Source: Candidatus Woesearchaeota archaeon
GTDB taxonomy: Archaea; Nanobdellota; Nanobdellia; Woesearchaeales; UBA583
Length of the DNA stretch: 64,000 nt
NCBI GenBank assembly: GCA_023898345.1
Contig: CP060218.1
Span: forward strand, 1-64,000
Direction: 5' to 3'
A program made the position numbers and the translations under genes. Shown here piece after piece: positions 1-8,163 of this stretch. How positions within the stretch are numbered: the first letter of the stretch is position 1; each line of letters begins with the position of its first letter. The notes under the pieces are model-generated. The model searched no databases. It saw only the letters and a program-made list of their open reading frames with translations, and had not been told where the DNA came from.

Positions 1-89
1 TCTTTTGAGAGAAGGTTCCAGTACAGACTGAGAGTATTTTTTGTTGTGTGTTCTTCGTAGGGTTTGCCAAGCAGTAATTTTTCCAACAT
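1..89 (-). CDS. Partial CDS running off the left edge; unidentified
   Basis: An ATG on the minus strand (complement of 87-89) opens a frame that stays open for 29 codons to the window edge. It begins MLEKLLLGKPYEEHTTKN. A TATA-like box (minus-strand gatttataatt, about 117-127) sits about 30 nt upstream, the spacing seen at most genes here. Only the N-terminus is visible, so no family can be assigned. It could be a chance frame, but promoter and open frame agree. Confidence 0.5.
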   Translation of the reverse strand, partial: MLEKLLLGKPYEEHTTKNTLSLYWNLLSK

Positions 90-159
90 CTTCTTTCTTG
101 TTGGTAATTATAGGAAAATTATAAATCTGTTGCTACTTAGAAGAGAAACGTTTCTAGTC

Positions 160-2568
160 TCATTTCCCGAATTCTTCTTTCATTATTTTTTGAATGATTT
201 CTGGTGAGTAATGGGCATCTTGTAGCAGATTTTCAATCTGGTCTGGTGTGTATGAAGCTTTTACTTTCTGGACTGTTGCTTTTGCAAATTGGTATTTTTT
301 CATGTCGCTTTGTTGGAGGTTTGTTGTTTGTTGATATTGTGCTTTGTTGTTTTGTTTGTGTGTGATTGGGCTTGAAAGTGTTCCTTGTTCTTGGAGGGAT
401 TTTAAGTGTTCAAATGGGGAACTTTCTTTTTTCTTTTTTAGTTTTGGGAGAGCTATACTCGGGAGGTGAAGTTTTTGTTTGATTTCTCTTACTTTTTCAG
501 GTAGGTATTCATCTAGGAAAATGAGGGCAAAGGCAGCTGCAAAGATGATGAAAAGTATCAGTAGGAAGATAATTGTTCCGATATTTGTTTTACTTTGTGT
601 TGTTGGGGTGAGTGGTTCAAGGTCGTCTACAATTGGGTTTTCGGTCTCTGTTTCTGTATTGTCTTCAGCTTCGTTTATTTGTTCTTCTTCTTCTTCTTCC
701 TCTTCTGATTCATTTATTGCTGGGCTTGGTTGAATGATTGATTCGTTTATTTGCTCTTCTTCTTCCTCCTCTTCTGTTTCTTGTTCTTCTTTCATCTCAT
801 ACATTCCGGAGTGTTTTAGGCCTGAAATTTGATATTGTTTGTCTACGATTGTACATGTGTACTGTGTGTCTGTGTATGGGCAATTGATTAGGGTTTCTTG
901 TACGCCTGAGCAGTTTTGGCTAAAGTCTGTTGAACTGTTTAGTTCTGCGTCGAGTATGCAAATTTTTGAGGAATTCAGTTTGATTGGTAAGTAGAGGGTT
1001 TTTTCTTCTGAGTCTTCTAAGTCTAAATCTTTTATGATGATATAATTTAGTGGGGCTAAACTTCGTAAGATACTCATGTTGCTAAGGTTGAGGGATGAAT
1101 TTGAAAAATTGTGATCTAGGCTGAGAATTTTTTCAGAGCTTGAACTTGTTCTTATTGTTAGGGTGTGTATGTCTGAGTACTTTGTTTGTGTTTCGTTTTC
1201 TGGGTCTCCTGAAATGTTAAATGCGTAGGAAAGTCTTGTTCCGGCGTTGCTTGGTTTGATAAGTTCTCCGAGGAATGACGTTGTTGTGTTTGTTGTATTT
1301 GTGCTGTTTTGGCTTTCGTTTGTTGTTGTATTTGTTGTTGATTGGTTGTGGTATTTTGCTACGTACATTGGTGCTGGGTCAATGAATCCGAACTCTTCTG
1401 AAATTGTGTATTCGCTTGCATTTGTACAGACTTCGTATCCTGATCTGAGTTCGTGTTCAATACAGTTTAAGTTTGGCCAGATGTTTCCGACTAGTTTTGA
1501 ATTGATTTCTCGTGCGAAAAGGTTACTTTTCAAAATGTTTTCTCCTACGTAGTCTAGTTCATCTTCATTTTCTACGTCTACTGTTCCATTGAAAATTGTT
1601 GTCGAAAAAATGTTAAGGAAAGGGACGTCGTCTTCGACGTCAAAGATGAGGGTGGAACCGTTGAAATTGAATTCACTATTTTTGACATTGTTTTCATTTG
1701 AATCTCCTTCAAAGATTATTACTGTTCCATTGACATAGGAAAGGGTATTTTTACTGCTGTCTTTGAAATGAATTGCTGCTGCTTCGTCGTCGTTGTCTTC
1801 GTCTTCTCTTTGGAAAACACAGCGGTTTACTTTGACGCCGCTTGCTTTGTTTAGGGTAATTCCTTCTTCTGATGTTACGAATGTTGAATTTTCTATGTTA
1901 GTTGAGAAGTTGAATCCTTGTGTTGTTGCTTTGAATTGGAGTCCTTCTCTTGTGTTTGTTGTTATGTCTGAGAGTAGGCAACTGCTGTAGTCTGTGAATG
2001 TGAGGGCTACTGCTTCGTCTCCTTCTATTTCAACTGTGTTTATTTCACAGGAGTTACCGTCCTCAAAGGAAATGCCTTCTTCGCTTGCTTGGATGTTGAG
2101 GTCTTCAAGGAGGATGTCGTTGCTTTGTGTGAATGAGAGTGTTGGGGTTTCTTCTGAATTTTCAAAACTTGAAGAGGTTACTGTGAAGAAATCTGAAAGG
2201 AGGATGTTTAATGCTTCGTCTTCACTGTCGATGTTAAAGTCTGTTACTGTTACTTGGCTTGTGTTGTATGCGTAGATGGCTTCTACTGTACTTGTTATTT
2301 GACAGTCTGCAAGGTATATTCCTTGGACATTTTTTAGGTAGAATGTTGTTTCTCCTCCTGTTCCAACTATTGTTTTTCCATTACAGTCAATTGTTACGTC
2401 GTTTGCGCTTATGTTGAAGCAAACTGCGTCGTAGCCGTCGATGTTGCTTACTAGTTTGTACTCGCCTGATTCTGTAATTTCTTGGCAATCGAAGAGGCTT
2501 GTTCCTTGTGCTGTGGAAATAATTATTAGTGAAAGAAAAAGAATCTGTAGGTATTGCCGATACTTCAT
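160..2568 (-). CDS. Membrane-anchored surface protein with NosD-like parallel beta-helix
   Basis: An exported 802-residue protein of unknown partner. An N-terminal signal peptide (about 1-22) is followed by a long region of short beta-rungs that reads like the NosD/right-handed beta-helix family, starting with the typical pattern C..I...G.Y.L..NI and NDVTIDCNGKTI. There are many N-x-S/T sequons. Two near-identical acidic blocks of consecutive glutamates, each followed by QINE, lie ahead of one C-terminal membrane helix and a lysine-rich, apparently cytoplasmic tail of about 120 residues ending in a short helical domain. That topology gives an outside beta-helix and an inside tail. A TATA box near 2591-2600 lies about 25 nt upstream of the ATG. 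Beta-helices of this type often bind or cleave polysaccharide, but no catalytic residues can be recognised. Confidence 0.8.
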   Translation of the reverse strand: MKYRQYLQILFLSLIIISTAQGTSLFDCQEITESGEYKLVSNIDGYDAVCFNISANDVTIDCNGKTIVGTGGETTFYLKNVQGIYLADCQITSTVEAIYAYNTSQVTVTDFNIDSEDEALNILLSDFFTVTSSSFENSEETPTLSFTQSNDILLEDLNIQASEEGISFEDGNSCEINTVEIEGDEAVALTFTDYSSCLLSDITTNTREGLQFKATTQGFNFSTNIENSTFVTSEEGITLNKASGVKVNRCVFQREDEDNDDEAAAIHFKDSSKNTLSYVNGTVIIFEGDSNENNVKNSEFNFNGSTLIFDVEDDVPFLNIFSTTIFNGTVDVENEDELDYVGENILKSNLFAREINSKLVGNIWPNLNCIEHELRSGYEVCTNASEYTISEEFGFIDPAPMYVAKYHNQSTTNTTTNESQNSTNTTNTTTSFLGELIKPSNAGTRLSYAFNISGDPENETQTKYSDIHTLTIRTSSSSEKILSLDHNFSNSSLNLSNMSILRSLAPLNYIIIKDLDLEDSEEKTLYLPIKLNSSKICILDAELNSSTDFSQNCSGVQETLINCPYTDTQYTCTIVDKQYQISGLKHSGMYEMKEEQETEEEEEEEQINESIIQPSPAINESEEEEEEEEQINEAEDNTETETENPIVDDLEPLTPTTQSKTNIGTIIFLLILFIIFAAAFALIFLDEYLPEKVREIKQKLHLPSIALPKLKKKKESSPFEHLKSLQEQGTLSSPITHKQNNKAQYQQTTNLQQSDMKKYQFAKATVQKVKASYTPDQIENLLQDAHYSPEIIQKIMKEEFGK

Positions 2569-2688
2569 ATTAAAATTAAAACTGGCGTCTTTTATAACTT
2601 TAATAACCTCTTAGAAGTAATAATCTTATTTGCAGTAAGACCCAAGGGGACTTTTTACTTTTGTTGCTTGAAAGAAAAGTGCTTTGGT

Positions 2689-3162
2689 TTACTCTTCTGT
2701 GAGTGAGAGTAAAATCCAATGTGTTTTTTCGTGTTTTTGCATAAGGGCTACAAGGAAATCTTCTGTTCCGTTGTCTTTGAGTTCACTTATTTTTTCAATG
2801 CTTTCTCTGATTTCTCTGATGAGTGTTGCATGATCAGCGCACAGTTCTTTTGTCATGTCGTTGCTTTTTAGGATTGTGTTTGCTTCTTTTATTGTTCCTA
2901 TTTCTAAAAATTCTTTGAGAGAGGCTTTTGGGTATTCTCCTATCATTCTTATTCTTTCTGCAATTTCGTCGATACTTTCATTTAGCTCTTCATACAGATT
3001 CTCGAACAATTTGTGGCGTCCGTAGAATTGTGGTCCTTTGACGTTCCAGTGAAAGTTTCGTGTTTTTGTGTAGAGTATGTATTCATCTGAAAGAATTTTT
3101 TGCAGTAGTACTGAGACTTGTTCTGTTGTTTTTTTATCTAGGCCGATTCCTGTTTTTTCCAT
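2689..3162 (-). CDS. dps: Dps-family ferritin-like protein
   Basis: A 157-residue Dps/ferritin-like protein. Members form 12-subunit shells that oxidise ferrous iron with peroxide and protect DNA. The dinuclear iron site is visible: H38 in NFHWNVKGPQF, H50, and D65 and E69 in DEIAER. Their spacings (12, 15 and 4 residues) match the Listeria Dps site H31, H43, D58 and E62. The length is normal for the family. There is no long basic N-terminal tail, so DNA binding is uncertain while iron oxidation is likely. It has its own TATA box near 3189-3198 (minus). It is a single gene, not in an operon. Confidence 0.95.
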   Translation of the reverse strand: MEKTGIGLDKKTTEQVSVLLQKILSDEYILYTKTRNFHWNVKGPQFYGRHKLFENLYEELNESIDEIAERIRMIGEYPKASLKEFLEIGTIKEANTILKSNDMTKELCADHATLIREIRESIEKISELKDNGTEDFLVALMQKHEKTHWILLSLTEE

Positions 3163-3358
3163 TGTATTTTTTGCTTAGGTTTTTTCTTTTATAAGAATTT
3201 TGAATTGTTGAATGAGTTACCTAAAATTTCACAGTCTGTTCTTTTTTTTGTTTTTTACTCGATCTGTGAAGAAATTTCTAACTTGTTTTTTCCACTTTTT
3301 TGGTTGATTTTAGGCTTTTTATGGTAAAGGAGATAAACTCTTTCTTCTTTCTTTTCTT

Positions 3359-3766
3359 GTGGATTTAGCGTTAGTTTTAGAGTCGGAATTGGAAGGAAGA
3401 TTAGCTGACATAGAGTTTCCATATGTTCCCCGGGTTCGCATTTCTTCTTCTTCTTCTCGTTCTTATGATGTTGGTATCTGGATATGCGAAGTTCCTGTTC
3501 CTAGCTATTCTGATCTTTCTTCTTTCTTTTATTTTTCTTATGACTTTTCTAAGCGTCTTCTTAATATTGCAGCGCTTAGGGTTGATTGGGATTTGGCAGG
3601 AATGGGATTTGGAAAAAAATTGGTTGGGATGGCTGAAACTGTTGGCATGGAGCTTGGTTGTTCTCAATCGCGAGTTTCTTCTTTGGGGTCTTTTGGTCGT
3701 TATTGGAGTTCTTTGGGTTATACTCGGATCGGAGAGCAATTGTGGGAGAAAGAACTTAATGTGTGA
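3359..3766 (+). CDS. GNAT-family N-acetyltransferase
   Basis: A 135-residue protein whose second half matches the acetyl-CoA-binding core of GNAT acetyltransferases: a beta strand (LNIAALRV), the glycine-rich pyrophosphate loop GMGFGKKLV (position of the family's Q/RxxGxG/A motif), the following helix, then a YWSSLGY-type segment before the last strand. The first half is poorly conserved and short, so substrate cannot be predicted. The start given is a GTG. An ATG at 3321 is out of frame and runs into a stop, and no in-frame ATG lies before the core. A TATA-like sequence near 3314-3321 fits a start in this region. Confidence 0.7.
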   Translation: MDLALVLESELEGRLADIEFPYVPRVRISSSSSRSYDVGIWICEVPVPSYSDLSSFFYFSYDFSKRLLNIAALRVDWDLAGMGFGKKLVGMAETVGMELGCSQSRVSSLGSFGRYWSSLGYTRIGEQLWEKELNV

Positions 3767-3828
3767 AAGGTATTCTTTCAAACTTTGTGGGGGATTTGGT
3801 TTTTGAATTTTTTCTAGGTTATAGGTTT

Positions 3829-4755
3829 TTATCTTTTTCTTATTCTTTTTGTTTGTTCTTTTAGATATTCTAGTATACTTGTAATCTTCCAACTTGTACA
3901 GGTGGGCGTTCCTGCTGCGTCACAAACTTTTTGATAATAGTTGTTTGGGCCATACTTTTTTTCGGCGGCTGCTTTTGGTCCGTCGCGGTATGATACTATG
4001 AGGCGTTGAAATATGTCGGCAACGGGATAAGATTCTTGTCTTCTCAGGAGGTTTTGTACATATCCTTTATGTTTCTTTAGGAGTTCTCCTGCCCAAGCTA
4101 TGTTTTTTTGTGTATCAAAGCGATCGTCTCTTTCTTTTGCTCTTTTACATCCTTCTTTTTTAAGTTGTTCTTTTAACTCTGTTCCTTGTGTTTCGTCTCC
4201 TGTGAAGTTACGTGCGTTCCAGTATGTTTTGGCTGCTTCAGGTGTTGCTCCTGGCATAAGTTGCATGATTCCTACTGCTCCTAACCGTGAAACTGCACAG
4301 GGGTCGAAGCCACTTTCTACTTCGGCGATTGCTTCTGTGAGTCCATATGGAAATCCTTCTCGTATTCCCATTTCTCTAACGCTATCTCGTATTAGGGCCT
4401 CTTCTAGGGAAATTTTTGTACTGTCCGTTATGAAAGATGTAAGTCGAAGTGGATATTGTGAAAGGTTTGGTGCGTAAGAAAGGGCTGCGAGTATGGAAAG
4501 GGTGCACAGGGTTCCTGCCTTTGTCAGCGTGTTTGAGATTTTTTTTGTAATTGGTGCAAGGTGTTTTGTTCCTTTGTACGCAACTGCAAGGGGTATTCCT
4601 ATTCCTAGGAGTAGTGCTGGAGAATAGAGTTCAAATGGTTTGTCTGTAGAAAGCACTAGTTTTTCGTATGTTGTCATTGCAGCTGCTGTTAGCCCAAGAA
4701 AAGCTGTGGTTTTTGTTAATATTCCTTCCAGTGCTCTTTTACTTTTGTTTATCAT
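3829..4755 (-). CDS. Membrane-anchored lytic transglycosylase (SLT domain)
   Basis: A 308-residue protein. About 110 N-terminal residues hold two to three hydrophobic segments, then a lysozyme-like SLT domain follows (about 125-290). The catalytic glutamate is E147 in AEVESGFDP, followed by the family signature AVGIMQLMPG. Family members cleave the MurNAc-GlcNAc bond of peptidoglycan. The insert between the signature and the C-terminal helix carries several cysteines that could form disulfides outside the cell. Archaea lack murein, so the substrate is presumably not the cell's own wall. A bacterial wall, a related glycan or an S-layer sugar are possible. The membrane anchor rather than a simple signal peptide suggests it stays on the cell. 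The promoter is unclear: the nearest TATA-like box is about 65 nt upstream. Confidence 0.88.
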   Translation of the reverse strand: MINKSKRALEGILTKTTAFLGLTAAAMTTYEKLVLSTDKPFELYSPALLLGIGIPLAVAYKGTKHLAPITKKISNTLTKAGTLCTLSILAALSYAPNLSQYPLRLTSFITDSTKISLEEALIRDSVREMGIREGFPYGLTEAIAEVESGFDPCAVSRLGAVGIMQLMPGATPEAAKTYWNARNFTGDETQGTELKEQLKKEGCKRAKERDDRFDTQKNIAWAGELLKKHKGYVQNLLRRQESYPVADIFQRLIVSYRDGPKAAAEKKYGPNNYYQKVCDAAGTPTCTSWKITSILEYLKEQTKRIRKR

Positions 4756-4916
4756 TTCTCTTTGGGATTTATCTTTGTTTTGGTATTGTGCACTGCAAAA
4801 GTAATTTCCGAGAGACCTGTTTAAAATTACTTTTTCGTGACAAAATACCTTAAATCAAAAAATTGTTCGATGGGATTATTTTTGATGTGCGGTATAATGG
4901 GAGAAGAGTTATAAAT

Positions 4917-6776
4917 TTACTTTTTTTTCTTGTCGGTGTCTTTTTCTTTTACTTCAGCATCGACAACAGTGTCTTCGGGATTCCCCTCTGTTTGTGTGCC
5001 TTCTGGGTTTGCTTGTGCTGCTTGTTTCTGGTACATTTCCATGAAGATTTCTTGTGCTTTTTTGTTGATTTCTTCCATGTGTGCTTTGATTTTTTCAATG
5101 TCTCTTTTTTCTGCTTTGAGCATCTCTTCTAGTTCTTTTACCATGACCATGACAGGTGAAACTTTTGCTTGGTCAACTTTGTCTTTGTTTTCGTCTAATG
5201 TCTTTTTTGTTTGGTAGACTAGTTGTTCTGCTTGGTTTACTGTCTCGATTTCTTCTTTTCGTTTTTTATCTTCTTCTGCGTATTTCTCTGCGTCCTCTTG
5301 CATTTTCTTAATTTCGTCTTCGGAGAGGTTGGAGGATGCTACGATTTTGATGGATTGTTCTTTTCCTGTTCCTAGATCTTTTGCTGCTACGTTTACGATT
5401 CCGTTTGCGTCAATGTCGAAGCTTACTTCGATTTGAGGGATTCCTCGTGGTGCTGGTGGTAGTCCTACTAGGTCGAAGCGTCCGATTTCTTTATTGTCGC
5501 CAAACATTGCTCTTTCTCCTTGTCCGATACGGATGGTTACGGAGGGTTGGTTGTCGTCTGCTGTTGAGAAGACTTGGGACTTCTTTGTCGGAATTGTTGT
5601 GTTCTTGTCGATGATTTTTGTGAACACACCTCCGAGTGTTTCGATTCCTAGGGAAAGTGGTGTTACGTCAAGTAGAAGCACGTCTGTTACGTCTCCTGCT
5701 AATACTCCTCCTTGGACTGCTGCTCCGATTGCTACTGCTTCGTCGGGGTTTACGGATTTGTCTGGCTCTTTTCCTGTAATGTTTTTTACGAGTTCTTGAA
5801 CTGCTGGGATTCTTGTTGAACCTCCTACAAGGATTACTTTATTTATTTCTGAAAGTGAAAGGTCTGCATCTTTGATTGCTTGCTCTGTTGGTGCTTTAAG
5901 TTTTGCAAGGATGTTTGAGATGAGTTCATTGAATTTTGCTCGTGTTAGTTTTAGTTCGAGGTGCTTTGGTCCGGACGCGTCTGCTGTGATAAATGGTTCG
6001 GAAATTTCTGTTTCTAACTTCGAGGAAAGTTCGATTTTTGCTTTTTCGGCTGCGCTCTTTAGTCTTTGTGCTGCTTGTGCGTCAGAGCGAAGATCGATTC
6101 CGTGTTCTTTTTTGAACTCGTTTGCAATGTGGTCAATAAGGACTTGATCAATGTTATCTCCTCCTAGGTGGTTGTCTCCTGCTGTTGCTTTTACTTCGAA
6201 GGACTTTACGCCTTCTGAGTCTTCTAGTTCGAGAATGGACACGTCAAAGGTTCCTCCTCCGAAGTCGAAAACAAGGATTGTGTGTGCGTCTGTTTTGTCG
6301 AGTCCGTATGCTAGTGCTGCTGCTGTTGGCTCGTTGATGATTCTGTCGACTTCAAAACCTGCAATCTTTCCCGCGTCCTTTGTCGCTTGTCTTTGTGCGT
6401 CTGTGAAGTAGGCTGGAACGGTGATAACTGCTTTTTTAATTTCTTGTCCGAGGTAAGCTTCTGCGTCTTTCTTTAGTTTTTGTAGTGTTATTGCAGAAAT
6501 TTCCTGTGGTGTGTAGTCTTTTGAGTGGATGTTTACTTTGTAGTCTTCACCCATGTGTGTTTTGATGGATCGGACTGTTTCTTTTGGTTTGACGATTGCC
6601 TGTTTTTTTGCAGGTTCTCCGACGATTCTCTCGCCGCTTGCTGTGATATGTACGACGCTTGGTGTTGTTCGTGCTCCTTCGGAGTTGGGGATCACTGTCG
6701 GCACGGAGCCTTCCATAATTGCAACACAACTGTTTGTTGTTCCAAGGTCAATTCCTAGTATCTTTTCTTTTCCCAT
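4917..6776 (-). CDS. dnaK: Hsp70 chaperone DnaK
   Basis: A full-length 619-residue Hsp70. The ATPase domain starts with GIDLGTTNSCVA and contains the phosphate and adenosine loops (DFGGGTFDVS, VGGSTRIP). The substrate-binding domain follows from about 380, and the lid ends in a low-complexity acidic/lysine tail. It folds nascent and stress-damaged proteins in an ATP cycle that normally needs DnaJ and GrpE, neither of which is in the window. Archaeal dnaK genes are generally taken to be of bacterial origin. The gene stands alone and has a distinctive promoter with a palindrome next to its TATA box (listed separately), suggesting repressor control. Confidence 0.97.
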   Translation of the reverse strand: MGKEKILGIDLGTTNSCVAIMEGSVPTVIPNSEGARTTPSVVHITASGERIVGEPAKKQAIVKPKETVRSIKTHMGEDYKVNIHSKDYTPQEISAITLQKLKKDAEAYLGQEIKKAVITVPAYFTDAQRQATKDAGKIAGFEVDRIINEPTAAALAYGLDKTDAHTILVFDFGGGTFDVSILELEDSEGVKSFEVKATAGDNHLGGDNIDQVLIDHIANEFKKEHGIDLRSDAQAAQRLKSAAEKAKIELSSKLETEISEPFITADASGPKHLELKLTRAKFNELISNILAKLKAPTEQAIKDADLSLSEINKVILVGGSTRIPAVQELVKNITGKEPDKSVNPDEAVAIGAAVQGGVLAGDVTDVLLLDVTPLSLGIETLGGVFTKIIDKNTTIPTKKSQVFSTADDNQPSVTIRIGQGERAMFGDNKEIGRFDLVGLPPAPRGIPQIEVSFDIDANGIVNVAAKDLGTGKEQSIKIVASSNLSEDEIKKMQEDAEKYAEEDKKRKEEIETVNQAEQLVYQTKKTLDENKDKVDQAKVSPVMVMVKELEEMLKAEKRDIEKIKAHMEEINKKAQEIFMEMYQKQAAQANPEGTQTEGNPEDTVVDAEVKEKDTDKKKK

Positions 6777-6819
6777 TTTTCGTATTTTTCACAAAAATCT
6801 AAGATTTTGATAAAAAATT

Positions 6820-6841
6820 AATTCTCTGAGAATTTATAAAA
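6820..6841 (-). promoter_or_regulatory. dnaK promoter: TATA box abutting a perfect palindrome
   Basis: On the minus strand a TATA box (tttataaa, 6833-6840) is followed immediately downstream by a perfect 15-nt palindrome at 6820-6834 (aattctc-t-gagaatt, 7-bp arms). The expected transcription start is near 6808 and the ATG is at 6776, so dnaK has a leader of about 30 nt, unlike most genes here. A palindrome between TATA and start is where archaeal heat-shock repressors such as Phr act. Assigning a repressor is an inference. Confidence 0.6.
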
Positions 6842-6944
6842 CTTTTGTATTTTTCTCAAAATCGGAAAATTGTCCTCAAAATAAGCTTTGTGTGGTGTTT
6901 GTTGTGTGTAAGAAAAAAAGAAATGAAATTGGAAGATTGTGAGT

Positions 6945-8024
6945 TTACTGGGAGAATGGTTTAAATGCTTGGTAACCTGAACTTTGTTCATTTCCGGTAA
7001 CTTTTCCTACAGATACTGAACTATAACCTTCTCTTGTTTTTACTCCAATGGAATCTCCTATTCCTAAGGCATTTACCTCTTCGATTGAAAATCTTGCGAG
7101 TTTGAAGTAGCCCGTTGATGGTCCATAGATGTTGAGCTTTCCGATCCATGACCAAGCACCTGGAGTTTGTACCCAGTTCCCATTTTCGTCAAAATTTTGA
7201 ACTCCTAGTAAGTTTTTAACCTTTATTCCTGCCATATTCTCAATAGATAGGTTATCAACTCCTGATCCGCCTTCCCAACAAATGTCTGCTTCTGATCCGT
7301 TTAGGTCGAAATTTTGGATGTAGCTTCCATCTGCAAAACATGTCGTGAAATTTCCATATGAATCGACAACCGTCCCTAAGTTTACTCCACTCATACAGCC
7401 TCCTACGTGGAGCCTTGCTGCGTCGATTGGTTTCCACCATCCTCCGTTGTAGTTTTCCCATCCATTTGGAAATGATGCTCCTGTCATGGAAGGAGTTCCT
7501 TCTTTTTCGTTTAATGTTGCGTACACTCTAGATCCATCAAAAGAAACATCATTTAAGTCCTTTGGTAGGTATTGATTAGCTTCACTAGGGAAGATTGTGC
7601 AGCTAAAATTTTTGTCTCCATTTTCTACCCATTGCTTAACTTCTTCGGGAGTCACAGCCTTAAGTCCGTCAGGGCAAACTGATGGATCTACATCTTGTGT
7701 AGTTGGAACTTTAAAGTATCCTTTGTTTCCTGAAACTGTGTCCCCATTTTCATCTATTCCTTGGAAATATCCATAATCGGGGCATGGGACTGGCCCAGTA
7801 TATCCTGAGTTATATACTCCGTCCGGTGAACATGTCATTTGTTCCCACTTTTGAATTGTTGCTGAATTTAGTGGAGTTTTGACATATTGGACCCCCGTTG
7901 CTCCTTCAGGTGCACTTGGGACATGAATTCCCCCTTCAAGACCACTTGCCCTTACGGGAGTAGAAAGACCCACAGTTCCAGCTAATGCTGCTGTTGCTAA
8001 GATTGTTCCTAGATTCTTTACCAT
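6945..8024 (-). CDS. Secreted protein of unknown function
   Basis: A 359-residue protein with a clear signal peptide (about 1-26, ending near TPVRA). The mature part is rich in Gly, Asn, Asp and Tyr, with several separated cysteines (for example in CSPDG, PCPDYGYF, CPDGLK and GGCMSG) that could form disulfides. No transmembrane anchor or known catalytic motif is visible, so it is either released or held by other surface proteins. Repeated C-PDG elements hint at small duplicated modules. It has its own TATA box at 8048-8058 (minus) and is divergent from the surface-protein cluster that starts at 8164, so the two may be co-regulated. Confidence 0.7.
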   Translation of the reverse strand: MVKNLGTILATAALAGTVGLSTPVRASGLEGGIHVPSAPEGATGVQYVKTPLNSATIQKWEQMTCSPDGVYNSGYTGPVPCPDYGYFQGIDENGDTVSGNKGYFKVPTTQDVDPSVCPDGLKAVTPEEVKQWVENGDKNFSCTIFPSEANQYLPKDLNDVSFDGSRVYATLNEKEGTPSMTGASFPNGWENYNGGWWKPIDAARLHVGGCMSGVNLGTVVDSYGNFTTCFADGSYIQNFDLNGSEADICWEGGSGVDNLSIENMAGIKVKNLLGVQNFDENGNWVQTPGAWSWIGKLNIYGPSTGYFKLARFSIEEVNALGIGDSIGVKTREGYSSVSVGKVTGNEQSSGYQAFKPFSQ

Positions 8025-8047
8025 TGTACTGGTGAGGAATAAAAGCA

Positions 8048-8058
8048 GATTTATAATC
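8048..8058 (-). promoter_or_regulatory. TATA box of the secreted protein gene ending at 6945
   Basis: Minus-strand gattataaatc lies 24-34 nt upstream of the ATG at 8024, which fits a leaderless transcript. A second box on the other strand (tatataaa, about 8081-8088) probably serves the divergent gene at 8164 and would give that gene a leader of roughly 50 nt. Confidence 0.6.
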
Positions 8059-8163
8059 TTATGCTCATTTTTTGAACTTCTATATAAACCAAGTATTTGC
8101 TCTTAAGTCACTGTGCAGGGGTTGCTAATTTTTTTATTACTTATCTCTCCGTTACAAAGGTAA

